Shown here: piece after piece, positions 1 to 6,373 of the stretch
Layout of the letters: every line of letters begins with the position of its first letter
Numbering within the stretch: the stretch's first letter is position 1
Assembly: GCA_043781315.1 (NCBI GenBank)
Contig: JAYWBR010000244.1
Location: 1-14,575 of the forward strand
Length of the DNA stretch: 14,575 bases
Source of the DNA: CAIQOK01 sp043781315
Lineage (GTDB): Bacteria > Verrucomicrobiota > Verrucomicrobiia > Limisphaerales > CAIQOK01
Direction: 5' to 3'
Made by a program: the position numbers and the translations under genes
The notes under the pieces: generated by a model
The model's input: the letters and a program-made list of their open reading frames with translations, nothing else
Told to the model about the DNA's origin: nothing
The model's database searches: none

Positions 1-2
1 CC

Positions 3-1610
3 AAGCTCGCGCTCACCGCCGCCGTGCTCCAACACGCCGGCCTGCGCTTCAAGGAATCGTACGACACGCGCAACGGCGGCTTCGGCAGCGCGCCGAAATT
101 TCCGCAGCCAAGCCAGCCGCAGTTGCTCCTGCGATATGCCCGGCGTTCTCACGACGAGGAGGCGCAGCGCATGGTGCTGCACATGTGCGACAAGATGGCG
201 GCGGGTGGGATTCACGACCAGCTTGGCGGCGGCTTCTCGCGCTACTCGGTGGATGCCGAATGGCTCGTGCCGCACTTCGAGAAGATGCTCTACGACAATG
301 CGCAGCTCGCGCAGCTTTACCTCGACGCGTTTCTCGTCAGCGGCGAAGCGCGGCACGCAGCGGTGGCGCGGGACATCCTCGACTACGTGCTGCGCGACAT
401 GACGCATCCAGACGGTGGTTTTTATTCCGCCGAAGATGCCGACAGCGAAGGCATCGAGGGAAAATTCTACTGCTGGACGCGCGCGGAATTGTCCACGCTG
501 CTGACGCCGGAGGAATTCAACGTGGCCGTCCGCTGCTTCGGCATCACCGAGCACGGAAACTTCATTGACCACAGCCATCCGCAACCGTTGCCAAATCAAA
601 ACGTGTTAAGCATTGTCGAGCCGGTTGGAGCGCCGGTCTCCGACCCGGCTCGTTCGGGTGATGCGGCGCTGCTCACTTCCGCCAAAGCCAAAATGCTCGC
701 CGTCCGCAACCAGCGCATCCGCCCGCATCTCGACGACAAGATTCTCGCCTCGTGGAACGGGCTGATGCTCGGCGCGTTCGCCCGCGCTTATGCCGTGCTG
801 GGCGAGGAAAAATATCGCGCCGCGGCGGAGAAGAATCTGGCCTTCCTCCAAGCCAAGTTGTGGGTTGGTAAGGACGCGTTCCACCGCGTCCCTGACCAAA
901 CAGGAAAAGATGCGGACGCGGTGGAACGCGTCCCTACCGGCACCCTCTACCACCGCTGGCGCGACGGCGAGCGCGACAACGTGCAACTGCTCGAAGCCTA
1001 CGCGTCGCTGCTGTCCGGGGTGATCGAGCTTTACGAGGCCACGCTGGAACCGAAGCATTTGGATTTCGCCAACGCGCTGGCCGAAGCGATGCTCGCGAAA
1101 TTTTACGACGCGGAGCACGGCGGTTTCTGGCAGAGCGCGGCGGACGCGAAGGATTTGATCCTGCGCGTGAAGGAGGATTACGACGGCGCGGAGCCTTCCG
1201 GCAATTCGGTGGCGATGCTGGCGTTGTTAAAACTCGGCGCGATCACGGGACGTCAGGAATTTTCCGGAGCCGCCGAAAAAAGCCTGCGGCTGTTTGCCGA
1301 GCGAATGCAGCAAGCGCCCCAGGCCGTGCCGTGCATGTTGCAGGCGCTGGATTTTTCGTTGCAGGAACCGAGGCGCGTCGTGGTGGTGGGAGACACGGGT
1401 TCCACGGATTTTCACGGATTGCTGCGCGCGGCCCATTCGGTTTATCAGCCAAACAAAGTGGTGCTGGGGAACGTCGGTGCGGTGGAAGAATTCGCGCGGA
1501 CTCTGACGGCGAAAGAAAAGCCGCTGGTTTATCTCTGCACGGGCAACGCGTGTCAGGCACCGACGAGTGAGGTGGCTGAAGTGAAGAAAAATTTGGCGCT
1601 GCCCCACTAA
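3..1610 (+). CDS. YyaL/DUF255 family protein (thioredoxin-domain protein), C-terminal part, 5'-truncated by window edge
   Basis: The frame is open to the first base of the window (K-L-A-L-T-A-A-V before the GTG at 24), so the gene starts upstream. About 535 residues are visible; the family is usually close to 700, with an N-terminal thioredoxin-like domain that lies outside the window. What remains is the (alpha/alpha)6 hairpin-glycosidase-like part. Family motifs are GGFGSAPKFPQP near residue 20, GGIHDQLGGGFSRYSVD, WLVPHFEKMLYDNAQL, GGFYSAEDADSEG, KILASWNGLMLGAFARA, AEPSGNSV and a C-terminal ACQAPTS. The molecular function of this family is not established. Residues about 282-305 (numbered from the GTG) come from a palindromic repeat inserted in frame. 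A second diverged copy of residues about 465-495 lies 370 bases downstream. The gene call is secure; the role is not. Confidence 0.93.
   Translation, partial: KLALTAAVLQHAGLRFKESYDTRNGGFGSAPKFPQPSQPQLLLRYARRSHDEEAQRMVLHMCDKMAAGGIHDQLGGGFSRYSVDAEWLVPHFEKMLYDNAQLAQLYLDAFLVSGEARHAAVARDILDYVLRDMTHPDGGFYSAEDADSEGIEGKFYCWTRAELSTLLTPEEFNVAVRCFGITEHGNFIDHSHPQPLPNQNVLSIVEPVGAPVSDPARSGDAALLTSAKAKMLAVRNQRIRPHLDDKILASWNGLMLGAFARAYAVLGEEKYRAAAEKNLAFLQAKLWVGKDAFHRVPDQTGKDADAVERVPTGTLYHRWRDGERDNVQLLEAYASLLSGVIELYEATLEPKHLDFANALAEAMLAKFYDAEHGGFWQSAADAKDLILRVKEDYDGAEPSGNSVAMLALLKLGAITGRQEFSGAAEKSLRLFAERMQQAPQAVPCMLQALDFSLQEPRRVVVVGDTGSTDFHGLLRAAHSVYQPNKVVLGNVGAVEEFARTLTAKEKPLVYLCTGNACQAPTSEVAEVKKNLALPH
867..938. 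repeat. REP-like palindrome inserted in frame inside the yyaL-type gene
   Basis: A perfect 20-bp inverted repeat: the left arm 872-891 (GGACGCGTTCCACCGCGTCC) is the exact reverse complement of the right arm 914-933. It extends outward by a further 5 bases with one mismatch (867-871 against 934-938), and the loop is 22 bases. The whole 72-bp unit is 24 codons and leaves the frame intact, adding a G-K-D-A-F-H-R-V-P...V-E-R-V-P-T segment between the LWV and GTLYHRW parts of the protein. I infer a mobile or dispersed intergenic palindrome that landed in a surface loop. Only one copy is present in this window, so dispersal cannot be shown here. Confidence 0.8.
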
Positions 1611-1630
1611 TCAGCCACGAAGGCTAAGGG

Positions 1631-1761
1631 TGTCTTGGACTGCGGTGGCAAGGCGAAAGCCGCGACACCGCTTTCGGGCGCAAGAACGCATTCAGCTCAC
1701 AAGCAACTCCCGCTCGTGCGAAAGCGGCGTGGCGCTGCGCTTCCCGCCGCAGTCCATGACG
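1631..1761 (+). repeat. 131-bp inverted-repeat element, copy 1
   Basis: The left arm 1631-1676 begins TGTCTTGGACTGCGG and ends CCGCTTTCG. The right arm 1719-1761 begins CGAAAGCGG and ends CCGCAGTCCATGACG. The arm ends are complementary (outer stem GTC-TTGGACTGCGG, inner stem CGCTTTCG/CGAAAGCG), but the middle parts of the arms differ by 3 bases in length and in sequence, which makes the element directional. The centre (1677-1718) is unrelated to that of the second copy at 8861-8989. It holds no ORF with any recognisable domain. This is a MITE/REP-like non-autonomous element, and its mobilising enzyme is not in the window. Confidence 0.8.
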
Positions 1762-1769
1762 ACTTCAGG

Positions 1770-1875
1770 ATTCCACTGCCTCAACTACTTTTGCGCAGCC
1801 CATTCGGTTTATCAGCCGAACAAAGTGGTGCTGGGGAATGTCGGTGCGGTGGAAGAATTAGCGCGCACGCTGCCT
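1770..1875 (+). pseudogene. Duplicated, diverged fragment of the yyaL 3' end
   Basis: Bases 1798-1873 match 1431-1506 of the upstream gene with only five differences in 76 positions, and the same frame gives A-H-S-V-Y-Q-P-N-K-V-V-L-G-N-V-G-A-V-E-E. Weaker similarity reaches left to the F-H-x-L codons near 1771. Four of the five differences are synonymous (P, N, R and T codons); only F to L changes. To the right the similarity stops after A-R-T-L. The fragment has no start and no complete domain, so it is a remnant. It directly follows the inverted-repeat element. Confidence 0.8.
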
Positions 1876-1995
1876 AACACTGAGTTGCCACCTCGTTTTG
1901 CAGCTCATCAAGATTCATGTTTGGACGTTATTTTCGACGCAACTAATTGTTGAACACATATTTTTTCCCGCGATGCCGCAGTTACGAGGAGCACC

Positions 1996-2162
1996 GTAGC
2001 GGCAGGCATCCTGCCTGCCGTAGAGCCGTGGCTTCCAGCCCGGCGGAAAAACCTTGCTGCCGCCCGGCCGCTCGTGATTTCGAAAGCGCTCGCCCACTCG
2101 CCCGCCTGTTCCGGACGGCAGGATGCCGCCCTCCACGTCAGGCAAGGATGCCTGACACTACG
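1996..2162. repeat. Hairpin-rich GCAGGCATCC repeat between convergent genes (possible terminator)
   Basis: The outer ends are an inverted repeat: 1996-2011 (GTAGCGGCAGGCATCC) against 2146-2161, complementary at 14 of 16 positions. Inside are two strong hairpins. One is 2000-2020 with a 9-bp stem (CGGCAGGCA) and a TCC loop. The other is 2137-2156 with a perfect 8-bp stem (GTCAGGCA) and an AGGA loop. The second begins eight bases past the yqgE stop codon and could end its transcription, but there is no T-tract on either strand, so intrinsic termination is uncertain. It looks like another dispersed palindromic family. Confidence 0.6.
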
Positions 2163-2163
2163 T

Positions 2164-2724
2164 TTAGTTCTGCGACAAATCCTCCGGCATTTCGGAAAGC
2201 AGTTTATATTTCCAGCCCATCCGGCCGAGGATTTGTTTCCACAACTTGGCGGGGTCGCTCTCGAAGACCAGTTCCAACGAGGCCGGATGCGTCAGCCAGG
2301 CTTCGCGTTTCATTTCGTCTTCGAGCTGGCCCGGACTCCAGCCCGCGTAGCCGGCGAACATTTTCACCTTGCACGTTTCGGAAAAGGCTTCGCCGAGATC
2401 CACCAACTCGTCGAGCGAATGACCCAGGCTCAGGTTTGGCATGACGGTCGCATCGGGAATGAACGTGTCGCTGTGCAGAAAACTCAGCGCGGTCGGTTGC
2501 ACGGGGCCACCGAGATAGAGGGGGTTTTCCTTGAGCGACTCCGGCAAATCCGCCACGACCATTTCGCCGACCTTGTTGGGCGAAACCCGGTTCAACACCA
2601 GCCCGAACGCGCCCTCGGCGTCGTGCTGGCAGATCAGGACGACGGTCCGCTGGAAAAAGGAGCCGCCCAACTGCCCGCTGTCGAGGAGTAGTTGGCCCTT
2701 GAGATATTTGCCCGGCACACTCAT
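2164..2724 (-). CDS. YqgE/AlgH family protein (UPF0301)
   Basis: The protein begins MSVPGKYLKGQLLLDSGQLGG and carries the family signatures FFQRTVVLICQHDAEGAFGLVLNR, then the YLGGPVQPTALSFLH block, and KMFAGYAGWSPGQLEDE followed by the W-L-T-H-P block. From the ATG at 2724 it is 186 residues, the usual family length. The frame stays open upstream to 2850, but those 42 residues lack family similarity, so the internal ATG is preferred. No strong ribosome binding site is visible. The biochemical role of this family is unresolved; in Pseudomonas AlgH is linked to alginate regulation. It is divergent from psd, with 217 bp between starts, so the two promoters probably share that gap. Confidence 0.92.
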   Translation of the reverse strand: MSVPGKYLKGQLLLDSGQLGGSFFQRTVVLICQHDAEGAFGLVLNRVSPNKVGEMVVADLPESLKENPLYLGGPVQPTALSFLHSDTFIPDATVMPNLSLGHSLDELVDLGEAFSETCKVKMFAGYAGWSPGQLEDEMKREAWLTHPASLELVFESDPAKLWKQILGRMGWKYKLLSEMPEDLSQN

Positions 2725-2941
2725 GTGGCCGCAATCTGCCTCAAGACCGGGCCGCTGGCAACGGCGGGAAAGAGCGGGGACGTCGCCACCAGCCCGCCCA
2801 AAGATGCGGGAAAGCCAAAGATGAAAATCCGAATCTTCGTCCTCCGTCAATCTTTGGGTAATCTTCCGCCCGGCTTGCGAGGTTCAAGGCGCGAAACAAC
2901 TTTGGACTTTGAACCCGCCGGTTTTTTCATACCTTCCCCGC

Positions 2942-3628
2942 ATGGTAAATTCAGGCAAAGCCAGAAAATCAGCGTTCAAAATGATCGTCATCACGCTGGT
3001 GCTCGTCATGTTCGTGCCGCTGGCCGGGCTGCTGGCCACCTTGATCGGCAGCGCGATGGTGGCCATTTCCATTGTCCTGTTCGTCGTTTGGATTTTGTTC
3101 GCCGTCTTCACGCTCTACTTTTTCCGCGACCCCAATGCCCGCGTGCCGGCGGATAAAAACGCGGTCGTCTCCCCGGGTCACGGCAAGGTGGACGCGATCG
3201 GGATGACCAGCGAACCGGCCTTCATGGGCGGCGAATGCCAGCGCATTTCCATTTTTCTTTCCGTGGTCAACGTCCATGTCCAGAACGCGCCCGTCGGCGG
3301 CCGGGTCAAACATTTCAAATACACGGAGGGCCAGTTCCTCAACGCCTTGAAAACCGAATCGGCCACGCACAACGAAAACGTGCTGATCGGGTTCGAGTCG
3401 AACGAACCCGCCGGCACCAAGGTCGGCATCCGCCTGATCGCCGGCCTGATCGCGCGCCGCATCGTGCCGTGGGTGGAATCCGGCACGGAAGTCAACCGCG
3501 GCGACCGCATCAGCCTCATCCAGTTCGGCTCGCGGGTGGATGTGTATCTGCCGCGCTCGGCGGAGATCAAAATCAAACTCGGCGACCGCGTCGTCGGCGG
3601 CGAGACGATCCTCGCCGTGCTGGCGTGA
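2942..3628 (+). CDS. psd: Phosphatidylserine decarboxylase, short (PSD-B-like) type
   Basis: Converts phosphatidylserine to phosphatidylethanolamine at the inner membrane using a pyruvoyl group made by self-cleavage. From ATG 2942 it is 228 residues, typical of the short form. Two hydrophobic segments (about residues 15-60) precede Y-F-F-R-D-P. The block ISIFLSVVNVHVQNAP contains the family histidine. The cleavage site is the Gly-Ser of LIQFGSRVDVYLP (about G196-S197), which would give a small pyruvoyl alpha chain and a larger beta chain. The usual P-A-D-G aspartate is replaced: the sequence reads S-P-G-H-G-K-V. A TTG at 2909 in the same frame could start 11 residues earlier, but neither start has a good ribosome binding site. 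It is followed 10 bp later by pssA, so the two are almost surely co-transcribed. Confidence 0.9.
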   Translation: MVNSGKARKSAFKMIVITLVLVMFVPLAGLLATLIGSAMVAISIVLFVVWILFAVFTLYFFRDPNARVPADKNAVVSPGHGKVDAIGMTSEPAFMGGECQRISIFLSVVNVHVQNAPVGGRVKHFKYTEGQFLNALKTESATHNENVLIGFESNEPAGTKVGIRLIAGLIARRIVPWVESGTEVNRGDRISLIQFGSRVDVYLPRSAEIKIKLGDRVVGGETILAVLA

Positions 3629-3638
3629 GGCTTGCGCT

Positions 3639-4487
3639 ATGTCTTCGCCCGCCAACCCAACCCCGCCGGCGGCTTCCGAGCCGAAGCTGAAAATTTATTT
3701 TCTGCCGAACCTGCTCACGGCGGGAAATTTGTTCTGCGGCTTCGTGGCGCTGACCAAGATTGTGGAGGCGGACATTCCGGCGGGGGAGTATTCACAGATC
3801 CGGTATGCCCTCGGCTTCATTTTGCTGGCGTGCATTTTTGATTTGTTCGACGGCCGGGTGGCGCGGATGGGCGGCTGCGAAAGCCCGTTCGGCCGGGAGT
3901 TTGATTCGCTGGCCGACCTGGTTTCGTTCGGCGTGGCCCCGGCGTTTCTGGTGCATCGCGTGGTGTTGCATGATGTGTTTGTGGGGCACCCCGAACGTGG
4001 GTGGTTCATCGCCTCGATTTATCTGCTGTGCGGCGCGTTCCGGCTGGCGCGGTTCAACTGTCTGGCGACGATGGCGGGCAGCGGCGGCGGCAAGGAATTC
4101 CTCGGCTTCCCGATTCCGTCGGCGGCGGGCTTGGTCGCTTCGCTGACGCTGCTCATCATCAAGCTGGACGAAAATGAACGGACATTGGGAAAAACCAAAT
4201 ATCTGCTGGCGGTCGTGCTGGTGTTTTTGTCGGCGATGATGGTCAGCACGGTGAAATATCCCACGTTCAAATCGCTGGGCCTGCGTTCGACCAGCACGTT
4301 CACCAAGATCCTTTTTGCGTCGCTGTTCTTCGGCCTGATCCTCGTGCTGTGGCAGACAATCTTGTATTACGTGCTGCCGGCGTTCTTCACGCTGTATCTC
4401 GTTTACGGTTTTGTCCGGCCCTTCATCTCGCGAAAGATGCGCCATGAAATCGAGGAGGAGGAAGATGACAACGCCACGGCGGAATGA
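3639..4487 (+). CDS. pssA: CDP-diacylglycerol--serine O-phosphatidyltransferase
   Basis: Makes phosphatidylserine from CDP-diacylglycerol and serine in the inner membrane, the substrate for the Psd encoded just upstream. The 282-residue protein has the complete CDP-alcohol phosphatidyltransferase signature DG-x2-AR-x8-G-x3-D-x3-D: D-G-R-V-A-R, eight residues, G-R-E-F-D-S-L-A-D, preceded by F-L-P-N-L-L-T-A-G-N. Several hydrophobic helices follow. The start at ATG 3639 has a TGAGG ribosome binding site overlapping the psd stop with an 8-base spacer. The longer in-frame extension back to 3540 lies inside psd and is rejected. The C-terminus ends in an acidic E-E-E-E-D-D stretch. Confidence 0.95.
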   Translation: MSSPANPTPPAASEPKLKIYFLPNLLTAGNLFCGFVALTKIVEADIPAGEYSQIRYALGFILLACIFDLFDGRVARMGGCESPFGREFDSLADLVSFGVAPAFLVHRVVLHDVFVGHPERGWFIASIYLLCGAFRLARFNCLATMAGSGGGKEFLGFPIPSAAGLVASLTLLIIKLDENERTLGKTKYLLAVVLVFLSAMMVSTVKYPTFKSLGLRSTSTFTKILFASLFFGLILVLWQTILYYVLPAFFTLYLVYGFVRPFISRKMRHEIEEEEDDNATAE

Positions 4488-4560
4488 GCGTTCCGGCCCG
4501 GAAATTAGATTGAGCAAGGCTGCGAAATAGAGTATCCAACAGGCTCGAATCTAAGCACGC

Positions 4561-5538
4561 ATGGACGAACAGCCAACAGTCGGGGTTCTGGATCAGTTCC
4601 AGACGGAGTTTGTGGAATTCTGGGGCCGCCTCCCGAACAAGGGGTTTTTCTTGGCGTTGCTGGCCGGCTGGCTGGCGCTGTTTCATTTCTTTGGCAATCC
4701 CACTTTGGGCTATGTGGACACGCCGTCACTGTTCCGTTGGATGCTTAACTCCTACACCGCCCGCGATCTGGAAGGGAATCTTCAAGATGACAGCATCGGG
4801 ATGTGGGTGCCGGCGCTGGTGCTGGGACTGATCTGGTGGAAACAAAAAGAACTGGTGGCGCAACCGCTGAAGCTTTGGGGGCCGGGCCTGGGGCTGGTGG
4901 CGCTGGGCGTGGGCCTGCATGTGGTGGGATTTTTTATTCAGCAACCTCGCCTTTCCATCGTGGGTTTGCTCACGGGCATTTATGGTTTGATGGGCATGGC
5001 GTGGGGCTGGCAGTGGTTGGTGCGGGTCTTCTTTCCCTTTTTCCTGCTCGTGTTTTTGATTCCCTTTTCCACCCTGATCGAACCCATCACATTCCCGTTG
5101 CGGCTGCTGGCGTCGCAAATCGTCGAGGTGATTTGCCAGACGGTGCTGTCCATTGACGTGATCCGTGAGGGCACGATGCTCAAGGATCCGATGAACAAAT
5201 ATCACTACGAAGTGGCGGCGGCGTGCAGCGGCATCCGCAGCCTGGTGGCCGTCGGCCTGATGGCCACGGTGGGGGCGTTCATCAATTTTAAGCAATGGTG
5301 GCGGCGCGGAGTGTTGTTTGCGCTCATCATTCCGCTGGCCGTGGCCGGGAATGTGTTGCGGCTGCTGACGATCATTCTCGCGGCGGAATTTGGCGGGCAG
5401 GAAGCGGGCAATTATGTGCATGAAGGCGGGCCGGGCGGCCTGATCAGCCTGCTGCCGTACGTGCCGGCGATTTTTGGGTTGATGTATGTCGGGCGCTGGC
5501 TGGAGGAACCCAAACCGGCCAAGGAAAAATCCGCATGA
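4561..5538 (+). CDS. xrt: Exosortase/archaeosortase family transpeptidase
   Basis: A 325-residue integral membrane protein with about eight hydrophobic segments. Exosortases recognise C-terminal sorting tags (PEP-CTERM type) on exported proteins and cleave or transfer them at the cytoplasmic membrane. The catalytic triad is complete: Cys222 in E-V-A-A-A-C-S-G-I-R-S-L, Arg267 in A-G-N-V-L-R-L-L-T, and His287 in N-Y-V-H-E-G-G-P-G-G. The gene starts 73 bp after pssA with no clear ribosome binding site; a weak promoter-like pair (TTGAGC 4510-4515, TATCCA 4533-4538) is not convincing. It overlaps epsI by four bases (ATGA), so the two are translationally coupled. The subtype (XrtA, B, U...) cannot be assigned by eye, and no tagged substrate is in the window. 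Confidence 0.93.
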   Translation: MDEQPTVGVLDQFQTEFVEFWGRLPNKGFFLALLAGWLALFHFFGNPTLGYVDTPSLFRWMLNSYTARDLEGNLQDDSIGMWVPALVLGLIWWKQKELVAQPLKLWGPGLGLVALGVGLHVVGFFIQQPRLSIVGLLTGIYGLMGMAWGWQWLVRVFFPFFLLVFLIPFSTLIEPITFPLRLLASQIVEVICQTVLSIDVIREGTMLKDPMNKYHYEVAAACSGIRSLVAVGLMATVGAFINFKQWWRRGVLFALIIPLAVAGNVLRLLTIILAAEFGGQEAGNYVHEGGPGGLISLLPYVPAIFGLMYVGRWLEEPKPAKEKSA

Positions 5539-6278
5539 ACAAGACCAAAGCGATTTTGCTGGTGACGACGCTGGCGCTGATCGCCTCGGCCGGTGCGTTG
5601 TTGTATCACCTCAAGACCCATCAGCGGCTCGGCACACCCGGCGTGAAGGCTGCGGCCCAACCCGGCACCACGGTCATGCAGATTGACCTGCCGGAGAACG
5701 TCCTGGACTTCACCTCGGAAAAATTGGAGCAGGGCGACGTGGTGACCAACATGCTGCCCAAGGACACCAGCTTCGCCTCCCGCCGCTACCGCACCTCGAC
5801 CAATGATTTCGGGATCACGGCCAACATTGTCATGATGGGCAAGGACCGCACCAGCATTCATAAACCCGAGTATTGTCTGCCGGGCCAGGGCTGGCGGATT
5901 GATTCCAAGACGAATGTGACGCTGGCCATTGGCGGCCGGCAGCCGTACCAGTTTGCGGTGGCCAAATGGATGCTCGCCAATTCCTTCAAGGGCGAGAACG
6001 GACAGCCGCAGGAAATCCGCGGCCTTTATGTTTTCTGGTTCGTGGCCGATAACGAACAGACGGCGGATCACTGGACGCGCATCCTCTGGCTGGCCCGCGA
6101 CCTGTTGCGGCACGGCGTGCTGCAACGCTGGGCCTACGTGAGTTATTTTACAATTTGTCTGCCCGGTCAGGAAGAAGCGACGTTTGCGCGGGTGCAAAAA
6201 CTCATCACCGCCTCGGTGCCGGAATTTCAACTGCCGCCGCACCCGGCCGGCTCCACTGCCTTGGCCAACAATAAGTAG
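5535..6278 (+). CDS. epsI: Exosortase-associated EpsI family protein (DUF3485)
   Basis: A 247-residue protein with an N-terminal membrane anchor or signal segment (about residues 5-24, A-I-L-L-V-T-T-L-A-L-I) and a periplasmic-side domain. The diagnostic EpsI motif is H-K-P-E-Y-C-L-P-G-Q-G-W at residues 109-120. In proteobacterial XrtA systems this domain can be fused to the exosortase; here it is a separate gene whose ATG overlaps the exosortase stop by four bases. Its exact role is unknown, but it always accompanies exosortase and exopolysaccharide loci. The last 25 residues are low-complexity and probably a flexible tail. Confidence 0.92.
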   Translation: MNKTKAILLVTTLALIASAGALLYHLKTHQRLGTPGVKAAAQPGTTVMQIDLPENVLDFTSEKLEQGDVVTNMLPKDTSFASRRYRTSTNDFGITANIVMMGKDRTSIHKPEYCLPGQGWRIDSKTNVTLAIGGRQPYQFAVAKWMLANSFKGENGQPQEIRGLYVFWFVADNEQTADHWTRILWLARDLLRHGVLQRWAYVSYFTICLPGQEEATFARVQKLITASVPEFQLPPHPAGSTALANNK

Positions 6279-6373
6279 TTTTACGGCCCGGCCGTCCTTG
6301 CGACCCGGCGCGCGCGGTTTGCGTGTCGTCCCGCTTTTGTTTAAGCTCGCAACCCGGTTTTTATTTTTAATTC

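Larger units (their letters stand above)
1611..2163. other. Gene-free 553-bp gap filled with repeats
   Basis: No credible gene lies between the yyaL stop and the yqgE stop; the two genes converge here. The gap holds, in order, the 131-bp inverted-repeat element (1631-1761), a degenerate second copy of the yyaL 3' end (about 1770-1875), an AT-richer stretch with no recognised signal (about 1876-1990), and a hairpin-rich GCAGGCATCC repeat (1996-2162). Short open frames crossing it are composites of these repeats. Confidence 0.75.

Noticed and set aside
1630..1953. A 107-codon plus-strand frame in the yyaL-yqgE gap
   Set aside because: It is a composite of the inverted-repeat element and the duplicated yyaL tail, with no start region or complete domain.
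2725..2850. 42-residue N-terminal extension of the YqgE-family protein
   Set aside because: It has no family similarity, and the internal ATG at 2724 gives the normal length and start.
4501..4560. Promoter for the exosortase gene (TTGAGC 17 bp TATCCA)
   Set aside because: Only 4/6 and 3/6 consensus matches; too weak to list as a feature.
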